Below the pieces are notes generated by a model. The model was given only the letters and a program-made list of their open reading frames with translations, did no database searches and was not told where the DNA came from. Positions 27,203-36,924 of a DNA stretch of 64,000 nucleotides are shown one piece after another; within the stretch, counting starts at the first letter, position 1; each line of letters begins with the position of its first letter. The translations under genes were made by a program, and so were the position numbers. This DNA comes from Urophycis tenuis (taxonomy: Eukaryota; Chordata; Actinopteri; Gadiformes; Phycidae). The stretch lies in contig JAXIVH010000032.1 of assembly GCA_036785325.1 (NCBI GenBank), forward strand, positions 4,662,610 through 4,726,609, in the 5' to 3' direction.

Positions 27203-27612
27203 ACTCTAGACACGGCATGGCTTGGAGGGGCGTTGTCTGTTAGCGACGTTGTATATAAATCTCAGGGAGAGAAGCACACGGTGATGTATATATGAGATTA
27301 CACAATGATATATTTTCTCTTTTTACTTTTGTATTATTCTTTTATGGGGAGAATATAGGAGAAACATTAGAGGATTTTTTTTTGTCAAAAACCAGCAGAA
27401 ACCTAGCCTTGATACCAAAAGTTACATTATTACATTATAATCATTATTTTACATTGAACATTAAATAGACTACAGTATAAGCAATATTTGAGAGTTGAGA
27501 GAGAACTAAATGAGAAGAAGAGAGCAAGATTTTGAAATGAAACAATGAATAGAATGTTTAAAAAATGTATCATGTATGAGAAACATCTAACCACCTACAA
27601 CACATTAGGATC
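27203..27612. other. 3' UTR and flank of the polyserase-like gene
   Basis: AT-rich, no ORF. No canonical AATAAA seen; an ATTAAA-type hexamer lies near 27460. Confidence 0.4.
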
Positions 27613-27849
27613 TGTAACTCACTTGTGGAGAACTGAACTGGCAGTAACAGCATCAGTAACTAACAGCATCGGTGTTGTGTTTGCAATTAATTCCATTTAC
27701 CACCACGGGGTGGCGTTGTGAAATTAGAAAGACTGACAACGAGAGAGGATGCAGATAGAGAGTGAGGATGCGATGATTCTGACTGCTACAGTTTAAGTAA
27801 ATTATTTAAAAGGAATTCTAAGTCTCTTTCTTGATTCATGAATGCATCA
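27613..27849 (+). repeat. Candidate 5' LTR of gypsy element A
   Basis: Starts TGTAACTC and ends GCATCA, directly before AATTGGCGACGAGGATG, a leader motif found at the start of many gypsy elements (compare TTGGCGACGAAGAT at 46265). No matching 3' LTR was found in the window, so the left border is a guess. Confidence 0.35.
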
Positions 27850-27863
27850 AATTGGCGACGAGG

Positions 27864-28173
27864 ATGAGCATTACAGTGCCGGGTCCACCACCTTTCCTCC
27901 CACACGTGGGTGAGCCACCGATACCGTTTGTAACATGGAAGAGGATTTTTGAAAATTACATGCTAGCCATACATGCTACTGAAAATAAGTGGCCAGATGC
28001 TAGGAGACGTGCAGTATTGCTTCATAGCCTGGGAACAGAAGGACAACGTCTTTCATACACACTGCTGGAGCAAGGTACAACATTTGATAATGCCATGGAT
28101 GCTTTGAAAAAGCACTTTGTGCCAAAAGTGAACGTTGTTGCGAGTAGATATACGTTCAGGCTATGCATGCAAG
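27864..28173 (+). pseudogene. gag: Gypsy element A, N-terminal Gag
   Basis: ATG at 27864 opens a Gag-like reading (MSITVPGPPPFLP, WKRIFENYMLAI, RRAVLLHSLGTEGQRL) of the kind seen in K02A2.6-like fish gypsy elements. It is interrupted after CMQ codons by element B. Reading across from 28173 to 36551 keeps the frame (CMQ then GKGKLLLEE), so the Gag was open when element B inserted. Confidence 0.8.
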
Positions 28174-29592
28174 TGTGGCGGCACGAGGTATAGGGGGGGG
28201 TGATGCCTTTTAAGGCAGCGGGATGATTGTAATTGTTGCCAGACAACGCCACCCTGGGAATTTCACCCAGGGACCTCTTTTAAGTGAACTAACCCCAAAA
28301 TGAAGGAAGGCACTTAGGTCCGTTATGCAAATGAGGCAGAGACAGCAGTTCAACAATACAAACACTTTTATTAAAACATATCCCTATTCTAAAACCAATG
28401 AAAAAAACAAATCACTCAATACTGGGAAAACAAGGGGAACCAATCAGTGCTGAGACCTACTGTGAGGAACCGCATCCAAGGAGGGGGGGATCCCAGGGAC
28501 ACCACAAGCCGAGCAAACAAAAGTAAAAGAATCAAACAAGTACAACAACACCAAGGGGACACCGTGACCAGGACACCAATCCACCACCGTAGGCTCAGCA
28601 CCTGAAAGGGAGAAGACCAGAGAGTAACCAGCCTGGAACAAAATAATGAAATCAAAATAATAACTAAACATGAAAAATCTAACAAATGTACAATCTCACG
28701 TAATCAAACAATGAAAAAGAAAAGCTCTATATTCACAAATGACATGCAACCCATAATAACCCAAAGAAACACAAAACTATAAGAAATGAAAGAAATTACC
28801 ACAAAGGAACAAAAGAAAACATCAATCATGTCCCATACAGTCCTCACACACGCACACACCTACACCCACGTTAAGATGTGGCTACACAAACAACAGAACA
28901 CGTTGCCGAGCCACCGCTTTGCCCCGGCAGCAACAGGGAGAAACACACTCTCCAGCCGAATGAAACGGCAGGGCGATGGGGGTCCGAGTCGACCCTGGCG
29001 AGGCGGTGAGTGTCCGACGCAAGGCTGACCAAAGCCAGGCGAAACAGCACAGTTTGAGGGAGGCACCGCGATCAGTCCAACTTTGTGCAACGCACAAAAC
29101 AAAAGAACGCGAACACAAAGCAAAAACAAAACAGAACAAAGCAAAACAAAGCAGCAGTGATTCTACGGGCGGTTTAGCCGGCGCTGCGTCGCTACCGCCA
29201 GTCACCGGGTCAGGCCGTCTCGGCCAACACGACGTGGAGCAGAGGGATCGGCGCGATATGAAAGCGACCAGCAGCGATCAGCGAGCAGCATATGAAGCGG
29301 TGAGCAGCGCACAGCCAGCAGCAACACCCAAGCGAGCCTTCGTGAAACAATAACTAAAATTAACACTGGATGGGCGACATACGGGGAGAAATGCAGCCGC
29401 TGCCGGCAACTCACCTGTCACCACACAGAAGCGGAAATGGAGGACGCACAGGCGTGACGTGACCCAGCCCCCGGCAAGCGAGAGGCCGACAGGTGCTCTA
29501 CGCCCGCCTTTATGTGGCAGTCTTCCACCGTAATTGGTTGGGATTGCAGCACAGCTGGCGGTCACCATGACAACCAACTACATGTTGCCACA
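28174..29592 (-). repeat. 3' LTR of element B (1419 bp)
   Basis: Begins TGTGGCGGCACGAGG and ends TGTTGCCACA in plus sense. Carries AATAAA on the minus strand (28367-28372) and a CATAAAGG TATA-like motif near the opposite end (about 29507-29514). Contains an 8-bp G-run expansion near 28190 that the other LTR lacks. ORFs inside both LTRs are identical and non-coding. Confidence 0.97.
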
Positions 29593-29651
29593 ATTCCCCC
29601 CCATGAATTGAATCGTCGTCCCGACGATGGAATAACAGACGATGGAATGAC

Positions 29652-32600
29652 TTATCTCCAAGGCCTAAATAGTGCAGCAACTGCGTTCGAGATTGGAAGA
29701 GGAGGATCAACACTTCCTTGTCCGGCGCCCCCTGCAGACCGTGGGAGATGGTGGACATTGGAGTGGTGACCTGCAGTTACCCTTGCTGTTCGCCGGACTG
29801 TATCTCCAACAACAGGGAGGGAAGAAGTACCTGCCACTACAGGAGCAGGGACCACCAGGGAAGATGGCACAAAGGGGGCAGGGTCAGACGGCGGAACCGG
29901 CAATCTTGGGGTGGTTTGGGTCAGCGCTTCGGCCTGGAAGGAAGTGGGCAACGGGTTCTCCGGCCTCAGAACCAGCCAATCACCATCACCTGATGCCTCA
30001 TCCTCTGACTGAGGTCGCTCAGGAGGAGGTGGAGAAGAAGCAGCAGTGCCACCGGGAGAATCTACCCCTACCACAGCCTTCAACAAAGAACGATGGACCT
30101 GCCTGGCTCGAGTTGGATCATCCCGAGGGGCAATGGTGTAGACCGATCCCCCTTCCCTCGGTGCCCTCATGACACGATACATAACCGAGGCCCACTGATC
30201 AGCGATCTTGTGGCGCCCCCGTACACCAAGGTCTCGCAACCATACCAACTGGCCCTCTTCCAGAGGAACATCTCGGACATGTTGGTCGTGGTTTTTCTTA
30301 CGACGCTCTGCAGCAGCCTTCAACCGGTCACGGGCTCCCTCAAAGGCCATCTGCAAGCGGGCTTGGTGCTCCTGAACCCACTCGTGGACATAGCCACCAA
30401 CAGGATCCTGAACCCGGCCTAAGAGGAAATCAACTGGGAGCCTTGGCTCCTGGCCAAACATCAACAGAAAAGGGGACTCACCAGTTGCCTGATGCGGAGT
30501 GGTGTTATAGGCATACAGGACCTGGGGAAGACAGGAACTCCAGTCATGCTTACGGGACACAGGCAATGTACGCAGCAGGTCGTGAAGTGTTCTATTAAAA
30601 CGCTCACATTGCCCATTCCCTGAAGGATGGTATGGCGTGGTTCGAGACTTCTCTATCCCATACAAAACACATAACTGGCGGATGAGAGAACCCTCAAAAC
30701 TCCGTCCCTGATCGGAGTGTATCCGGGCTGGGACACCAAATTTTGAGAACCACTCAGTAACCAAGACCCGAGCTACAGTGGTAGCTCGCTGATCACGGGT
30801 TGGTACAGCCCACGTGTACTTACTGAAGACATCAGTCATTATGAGGACGTCTTCCATCCCATTATGACTGGGCTCCAGGACAGTAAAATCAATAGCCAGG
30901 ATCTCATTAGGTCGAGAAGCCAATAGGTGTCCCATGAAGCTGCGAGCAGCAGGTTGACTCACCTTGGCCACCTGGCACCTTTCACATGCCTGGCACCACT
31001 GTGCCACCTCAGCAGACATACCTGGCCAGTAACACCGCTGGCGCAGGAGCTCCAGAGTCCTCTCAATCCCCTGATGACCATGCCCTTGGTGAACCTCTGT
31101 CAGCACATCTGCTTTTAAGGCTGCAGGCAACAACAACTGAAACACACCCTCAGCGCCATCCGGCCGGAAAACCCGTCGATACAACACACCATTCCTTTCG
31201 ATCAACCGGTCCCACTGCCGAAGTAGCACCAAAGCCGACTGAGACACTTGTTTCCGCTCGTCTTTATTGGGACGCCGTTTACATGTCCAGAAAGCCAGGA
31301 CTTCCTGGATGACTGGGTCAGTGTGCTGGAGTGTAGCGATGTCTGATGGGGGGTGATGGGGCAAGGCTACAACAGCGGCTTGGGTCGCATCTACCTTGTC
31401 CACCTGCAGGACTTGCTGTAAGGGTTTAGGGAGCAACGTGCCACGGAACATGGCTTGCAGGTCTTGTGCCTCAGGGGAATGTTGGCGAGAAAGGGCATCA
31501 GCGTTCTTGTTGCTACGGCCCGATCGATATTTAAGTTCAAAATCGAACGACGCAAGCTGGGCTGCCCAACGCTGTTCAGTGGCCCCAAGCTTGGCGGATG
31601 ACAAATGACTCAAGGGGTTGTTGTCGGTGTAAACCACACATTTGTGCCCCAACAGGTATTCCCTAAACTTTTCAGTCATTGCCCGCTTGAGCGCCAAAAA
31701 CTCCAACTTCATGGAGCTGTAGTTACTCATATTGCGCTCAGTGGGTCTCAAACCACGGCTCGCATAAGCTATGGGCCGAACCTTACCCTCCTGTTCTTGG
31801 GATAACACAGCTCCAAGACCACCATAGCTGGCGTCCACCTCCAGGATGAATGGGAGGGTGAAGTCGGCATATGCCAGCACAGGTGCAGTGGTGAGACGAG
31901 TTTTCAAAGCCTCAAAGCTATGGCGACACTCCTCTGTCCAACGACTAGAGATGGTTTGATCCGCTCGCTTGGGTTTGAGACCTGCCAGCTCTGCCACCAG
32001 CTTGTGCAGGGGTGCCGCCAACTTTGCAAAACCCTCTACAAAGCGACGGTAGTAGCTGGCGAAACCAAGGAAGGAACGCAGCTCTGAGAGAGTGGCAGGA
32101 GAGGGCCAGCTAGAGACAGCCTTGACCTTGCTGGGGTCTGTGGAGACACCTTTGTCTGAAATAACATGGCCCAGGTAACTCACTTCCTGCTGGAAGAAGG
32201 CACACTTGCTGAGCTTCACCTTTAGCCCTTCGTGCTGCAAACGCCCCAACACCACACCCAACCTCTCCAGATGTTGCTCGATGGTAGAGGAGAAAACCAC
32301 TATATCATCGAGGTACAGCAGCAGGGATTGGCACTGCTGGTCACCAAAAATCCGCTGCATCAACCGCTGGAAGGTGCCGGGAGCGTTGCAAAGCCCGAAG
32401 GGCATGCGGTTCCACTCAAACAGGCCAAAGGGGGTACAAAAGGCCGTCTTGGAACGGTCTGCCTCTGCCATGGGGACCTGATTGTAGCCACTAGCCAGGT
32501 CCATGGTGGAAAACCAACGAGCGCCGGTTAGGGCATCCAAGGACTCGTCGATGCGGGGCAATGGAAAGGCATCCTTCCTGGTTTTACCATTCAGGAGCCT

Positions 32601-33800
32601 ATAATCCACACACATACGAAGGTTACCGTCCTTCTTCCTGACCAGCACAATTGGAGAGGCATATGGGCTGCTGCTCTCCCTAATGACCTGAGCCCCGAGC
32701 AGTTGATTAATGTGGTCTTTAACCACCTCATACTCAGATGGAGGAATTCGGCGATACCGTTGCCGCACAGGGACATCATCCAAGAGGGGGATCTCATGAG
32801 AAATCAGGTCAGTACACCCTAGGTCCCCATCGTGCGCTGAAAAAATGGAACAATACTGGCCAACAAGAGCCTTCACTTTATCCTGTGCTCCCGCAGGCAA
32901 ATTACCCAACTCCAAAGCTGCTATCTGCTCCTGTACCGATGGGGAAACGGACTGAGAAGCCACTGTAGCCACCACAGGTGGCACCTCAGTGACACCAGCA
33001 GGCAAACTTACCACCTGTACCTCCTCTAAGGTCCCAACAACATGGGGGTAAAGCAACACGTCAGAAGACCCTACATTCACGATGGGAATGTATGCTGTGC
33101 CCCGTACCACCGATACCAGGGCAGGAGATGCAAGCAGCCCAGCGGGCAGGCCAGAGTCTAAGGACTCAAAGAGCATAGTAGTGCCAGAGTACTGCTCCGA
33201 GCATGTGGCCGCGACAATCTTCATCACGCCACCCGGGATACGACAAGCCTTTTTACCACGTAGCTTGGCTTTCCCTGCTCCCCGATCAGCTGTAACACTG
33301 GCCTCATGGCACTTTTGGAGAGCCTGCATGACAGGCTTGGGGGCGTCAGATACCACTGGCAGCTCGAACAAAGCCAAGCCATGCTGACCAAAGAGTTCCC
33401 CATAGCACCTGCGGATAACATTCATCCCTAAAACACCGGGAACCTGCGAAGATACACCACCAGGTGGGTCCTTGACCACCAGAATCCCACAGGCTGGCAA
33501 CCGATTCCCACAGAGCTCTACATCCAGCTCCAAGTAGCCGATGTAAGGGATGGCCAGGCCATTGGCTGCTCTGAGCTGCAGCCAATGGCAAGATTTAAGC
33601 CGTTCTTGGCCCCAGGGCTCAAACTGTTGCTGGAAAAGAGACTCTGTAATAGTGGACACCATAGACCCTGTATCCACCAAACAAGAGACCGGAACCCCTC
33701 CCATCCTCACACCTACATGAGGACAAGATGACATGAGCTTGGACACTTCCATGTCACCTGCACCTGAACCCAAACCTGAGCCGGTCAATGCCCCCTCCAA
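29652..33800 (-). CDS. pol: Element B Pol polyprotein: protease, RT, RNase H, integrase
   Basis: One uninterrupted reading of 1382 codons from the first codon shown (a TTG, so the true N-terminus is a fusion to Gag rather than a start here). Aspartic protease: CLVDTGSMV, Asp43. Reverse transcriptase: DYRLLNGKTRKDAFPLPRI and YLDD at residues 496-499. RNase H: EVDASYGGLGAVLS and YTDNNPL. Integrase: HHCC zinc domain at about 893-937, DDE core with Asp near 968 and 1028 and Glu near 1063 (NGQCERFNR), then a basic chromatin-contact-like C-terminal region and a Pro-rich tail. Order PR-RT-RH-IN defines Ty3/gypsy. No stop or frameshift seen, so the copy may be functional. The frame is -1 relative to gag and stays open across the gag stop. 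Confidence 0.96.
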   Translation of the reverse strand: MEGALTGSGLGSGAGDMEVSKLMSSCPHVGVRMGGVPVSCLVDTGSMVSTITESLFQQQFEPWGQERLKSCHWLQLRAANGLAIPYIGYLELDVELCGNRLPACGILVVKDPPGGVSSQVPGVLGMNVIRRCYGELFGQHGLALFELPVVSDAPKPVMQALQKCHEASVTADRGAGKAKLRGKKACRIPGGVMKIVAATCSEQYSGTTMLFESLDSGLPAGLLASPALVSVVRGTAYIPIVNVGSSDVLLYPHVVGTLEEVQVVSLPAGVTEVPPVVATVASQSVSPSVQEQIAALELGNLPAGAQDKVKALVGQYCSIFSAHDGDLGCTDLISHEIPLLDDVPVRQRYRRIPPSEYEVVKDHINQLLGAQVIRESSSPYASPIVLVRKKDGNLRMCVDYRLLNGKTRKDAFPLPRIDESLDALTGARWFSTMDLASGYNQVPMAEADRSKTAFCTPFGLFEWNRMPFGLCNAPGTFQRLMQRIFGDQQCQSLLLYLDDIVVFSSTIEQHLERLGVVLGRLQHEGLKVKLSKCAFFQQEVSYLGHVISDKGVSTDPSKVKAVSSWPSPATLSELRSFLGFASYYRRFVEGFAKLAAPLHKLVAELAGLKPKRADQTISSRWTEECRHSFEALKTRLTTAPVLAYADFTLPFILEVDASYGGLGAVLSQEQEGKVRPIAYASRGLRPTERNMSNYSSMKLEFLALKRAMTEKFREYLLGHKCVVYTDNNPLSHLSSAKLGATEQRWAAQLASFDFELKYRSGRSNKNADALSRQHSPEAQDLQAMFRGTLLPKPLQQVLQVDKVDATQAAVVALPHHPPSDIATLQHTDPVIQEVLAFWTCKRRPNKDERKQVSQSALVLLRQWDRLIERNGVLYRRVFRPDGAEGVFQLLLPAALKADVLTEVHQGHGHQGIERTLELLRQRCYWPGMSAEVAQWCQACERCQVAKVSQPAARSFMGHLLASRPNEILAIDFTVLEPSHNGMEDVLIMTDVFSKYTWAVPTRDQRATTVARVLVTEWFSKFGVPARIHSDQGRSFEGSLIRQLCVLYGIEKSRTTPYHPSGNGQCERFNRTLHDLLRTLPVSRKHDWSSCLPQVLYAYNTTPHQATGESPFLLMFGQEPRLPVDFLLGRVQDPVGGYVHEWVQEHQARLQMAFEGARDRLKAAAERRKKNHDQHVRDVPLEEGQLVWLRDLGVRGRHKIADQWASVMYRVMRAPREGGSVYTIAPRDDPTRARQVHRSLLKAVVGVDSPGGTAASSPPPPERPQSEDEASGDGDWLVLRPENPLPTSFQAEALTQTTPRLPVPPSDPAPFVPSSLVVPAPVVAGTSSLPVVGDTVRRTARVTAGHHSNVHHLPRSAGGAGQGSVDPPLPISNAVAALFRPWR

Positions 33801-33826
33801 ACTGTGGCTCTGCAGTTCGGCGGGTG

Positions 33827-34888
33827 CTAGTTTTCCGGCACCTGGGCGGAGTGGGACGGCCTACTTGGCTGAGAGACTGGCAAAGAAGGCTGAGCGTGAG
33901 CAGGAACACGGGCTCCACACTCCCTGGCAATGTGACCTGGTTGTTGACACCTCCTACAAATGATGGGACCACGAAAGGCTGTTCGGCTTTGCTGCTGAGA
34001 GACCTGCAGCCGGGAAATGCTCAGAGTCAGCTGGTTCAACTGTTCCTGCTGCAACTTCAGCATTTCCCTCATCTCAGACAGCTCCGAGGCTCGAGGCGAA
34101 CTGACACCTGCCTGATGGCTGCCCTGGACCACACACTGAGCACTGAAGACCGAAGGAACAGAATGACTACGACCCCTAACACCTCCAGGTAAGCCCTCTC
34201 GTTCCCACCTGATTGCCTCACTCCTAGCCTCCAGTAAGGTAGCAGTAGGTTGCCTGCGCACGAACTGCTTCAGCTCGCGACGAAGTGACCCATCCAGCAC
34301 ATGCTCCACAAACTGGTCCCGTAACAAAACCTCCGCATTGGGTACGCCACTGGGTGCACGCTGCTTCACAGAGGTCATAAGACCCATCAATGCAAGAGAG
34401 AACTCCAGTAGAGTCTCTCCCTCATGCTGCCGTCGGGAGAAAAATGCCTCTTGTAGAGCTACATATGACTCGACACACCCATAAAGCTCCTCTAACACCG
34501 CAATGACCTGGGCTGGGTCTGAACGTTCTTCACTGGAGCGGTATTTAATTTCCTCACGCGCCTCCCCCTCTAGATGGTCAAACAAGAAGAATGCCTGATC
34601 AGACGCAGACAAGTGGCGTGCTCTCATACAGGCCTGCACCTCCTCCAACCATTCGGCCAACCCTACGCCTGACCTTCCCCTAAAAATGGGACATTTTCTG
34701 TCTCTGGGTACAAAAATCAGTCTCTCCGCTGAAGGAGCACTGGCAATGGAGCACGCAGCGGGTGCAACCAAAACTGAGGGCACTGTACTAGGGCCAGGCA
34801 CAGCCGCCACCTGTTCCTGTCTCAGCCTCTCATTGTCTGCTCTTAGCTGAGCGACCAAATCCCTCAGTTCCTGCAATTCTCCCTCCAT
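33827..34888 (-). CDS. gag: Element B Gag
   Basis: The open frame extends from 35035, but the ATG at 34888 (MEGELQELRDLVAQL) is the more natural start because it opens a heptad-like coiled coil and gives 353 aa. The next part matches gypsy capsid (PIFRGRSGVGLAEWLEE, FLFDHLEGEAREEI, RDQFVEHVLDG). Near the C-terminus is one CCHC zinc knuckle, CRRCQQPGHIARECG. It ends PEN then TAG at 33829-33827. Gag would form the particle that packages element RNA. Confidence 0.92.
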   Translation of the reverse strand: MEGELQELRDLVAQLRADNERLRQEQVAAVPGPSTVPSVLVAPAACSIASAPSAERLIFVPRDRKCPIFRGRSGVGLAEWLEEVQACMRARHLSASDQAFFLFDHLEGEAREEIKYRSSEERSDPAQVIAVLEELYGCVESYVALQEAFFSRRQHEGETLLEFSLALMGLMTSVKQRAPSGVPNAEVLLRDQFVEHVLDGSLRRELKQFVRRQPTATLLEARSEAIRWEREGLPGGVRGRSHSVPSVFSAQCVVQGSHQAGVSSPRASELSEMREMLKLQQEQLNQLTLSISRLQVSQQQSRTAFRGPIICRRCQQPGHIARECGARVPAHAQPSLPVSQPSRPSHSAQVPEN

Positions 34889-35135
34889 TACTAAACCTAT
34901 ACCAGCTATGACCTTCAATACCGTAAGGAGAACAGGGGAAGGGGAAATGGGCTCGTTGCAGGTCCACAAAACCAGCTGCTGCTTTGTCTTGGAGAGAAAA
35001 AAAAAAGAAAGAAAAGAAACACAAGTCAAACACACTTACACTTACATCAATACAGCCAATATTTTTCTTTAAAAAAAACAAAATAGAACACACGTCTTTG
35101 CTCTCAAATTGCAAGTCCTGCCGACAACGCCAGAT

Positions 35136-36546
35136 TGTGGCGGCACGAGGTATAGGATGCCTTTTAAGGCAGCGGGATGATTGTAATTGTTGCCAGACAA
35201 CGCCACCCTGGGAATTTCACCCAGGGACCTCTTTTAAGTGAACTAACCCCAAAATGAAGGAAGGCACTTAGGTCCGTTATGCAAATGAGGCAGAGACAGC
35301 AGTTCAACAATACAAACACTTTTATTAAAACATATCCCTATTCTAAAACCAATGAAAAAAACAAATCACTCAATACTGGGAAAACAAGGGGAACCAATCA
35401 GTGCTGAGACCTACTGTGAGGAACCGCATCCAAGGAGGGGGGGATCCCAGGGACACCACAAGCCGAGCAAACAAAAGTAAAAGAATCAAACAAGTACAAC
35501 AACACCAAGGGGACACCGTGACCAGGACACCAATCCACCACCGTAGGCTCAGCACCTGAAAGGGAGAAGACCAGAGAGTAACCAGCCTGGAACAAAATAA
35601 TGAAATCAAAATAATAACTAAACATGAAAAATCTAACAAATGTACAATCTCACGTAATCAAACAATGAAAAAGAAAAGCTCTATATTCACAAATGACATG
35701 CAACCCATAATAACCCAAAGAAACACAAAACTATAAGAAATGAAAGAAATTACCACAAAGGAACAAAAGAAAACATCAATCATGTCCCATACAGTCCTCA
35801 CACACGCACACACCTACACCCACGTTAAGATGTGGCTACACAAACAACAGAACACGTTGCCGAGCCACCGCTTTGCCCCGGCAGCAACAGGGAGAAACAC
35901 ACTCTCCAGCCGAATGAAACGGCAGGGCGATGGGGGTCCGAGTCGACCCTGGCGAGGCGGTGAGTGTCCGACGCAAGGCTGACCAAAGCCAGGCGAAACA
36001 GCACAGTTTGAGGGAGGCACCGCGATCAGTCCAACTTTGTGCAACGCACAAAACAAAAGAACGCGAACACAAAGCAAAAACAAAACAGAACAAAGCAAAA
36101 CAAAGCAGCAGTGATTCTACGGGCGGTTTAGCCGGCGCTGCGTCGCTACCGCCAGTCACCGGGTCAGGCCGTCTCGGCCAACACGACGTGGAGCAGAGGG
36201 ATCGGCGCGATATGAAAGCGACCAGCAGCGATCAGCGAGCAGCATATGAAGCGGTGAGCAGCGCACAGCCAGCAGCAACACCCAAGCGAGCCTTCGTGAA
36301 ACAATAACTAAAATTAACACTGGATGGGCGACATACGGGGAGAAATGCAGCCGCTGCCGGCAACTCACCTGTCACCACACAGAAGCGGAAATGGAGGACG
36401 CACAGGCGTGACGTGACCCAGCCCCCGGCAAGCGAGAGGCCGACAGGTGCTCTACGCCCGCCTTTATGTGGCAGTCTTCCACCGTAATTGGTTGGGATTG
36501 CAGCACAGCTGGCGGTCACCATGACAACCAACTACATGTTGCCACA
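35136..36546 (-). repeat. 5' LTR of element B (1411 bp)
   Basis: Direct repeat of 28174-29592, TG...CA, lacking only the 8-bp G-run expansion. It would drive minus-strand transcription of gag-pol. AATAAA lies in minus sense near its left end, leaving most of the LTR between TATA-like and poly(A) motifs. Confidence 0.97.
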
Positions 36547-36550
36547 CAAG

Positions 36551-36924
36551 GTAAAGGTAAATTACTACTTGAAGAAAATCTCACATTGGAAAGAGCACAG
36601 ACACTTGCGTGCCAAGTAGAGGATACTGTTAAAAACGCGACTTTACTTTCCTCTGCTAATAAAACCGTTCCAACGGCGATAGTGCAGGCAGTCGGAACAA
36701 AGGATTTTGGAGGGAAAAGAGAAGCGCGCCAAGCTAAGTCCTCGGGAGCCGCTTTTGATCGTTGCGTGCAGCCGAATTCCAGCCAGCAGCAATGTAAATG
36801 CTTTAGATGCGGGTCCAATAGACACTTGGCCAATGATAAAAACTGTCCAGCTGCTTCAGTAAAATGTAATAATTGCTCGAAAATTGGGCATTACTCGAAG
36901 GTATGCAAATCAGCTGTAATTTAA
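36551..36924 (+). pseudogene. gag: Element A Gag C-terminal part with two zinc knuckles
   Basis: Continues the reading broken at 28173: ENLTLERAQTLACQVED, then two Cys-rich fingers, CFRCGSNRHLANDKNC (spacing longer than canonical) and CNNCSKIGHYSKVC (canonical CX2CX4HX4C). A stop follows at 36922; in intact relatives the frame continues into protease, so this is probably a disabling mutation. Confidence 0.85.

Larger units (their letters stand above)
28174..36546 (-). mobile_element. Complete Ty3/gypsy LTR retrotransposon (element B)
   Basis: 8373 bp on the minus strand, flanked by the 4-bp duplication CAAG (28170-28173 and 36547-36550), with TGTGGC...GCCACA LTRs. After the 5' LTR (minus sense) comes ATC then TGGCGTTGTCGGCAGG, the likely primer-binding site. 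Before the 3' LTR is the purine tract ATGGGGGGGGAAT (29593-29605). Gag and Pol are both open. The LTRs look identical by eye apart from an 8-bp length difference in a G run, so insertion is recent on an evolutionary scale. No env-like ORF. It sits antisense inside the gag of element A. Confidence 0.96.

Noticed and set aside
28416..29577. Several ORFs of 70-125 aa, duplicated identically at 35370-36531
   Set aside because: They lie in the two LTRs of element B; identity between copies reflects LTR identity, not gene duplication. No recognisable domain.
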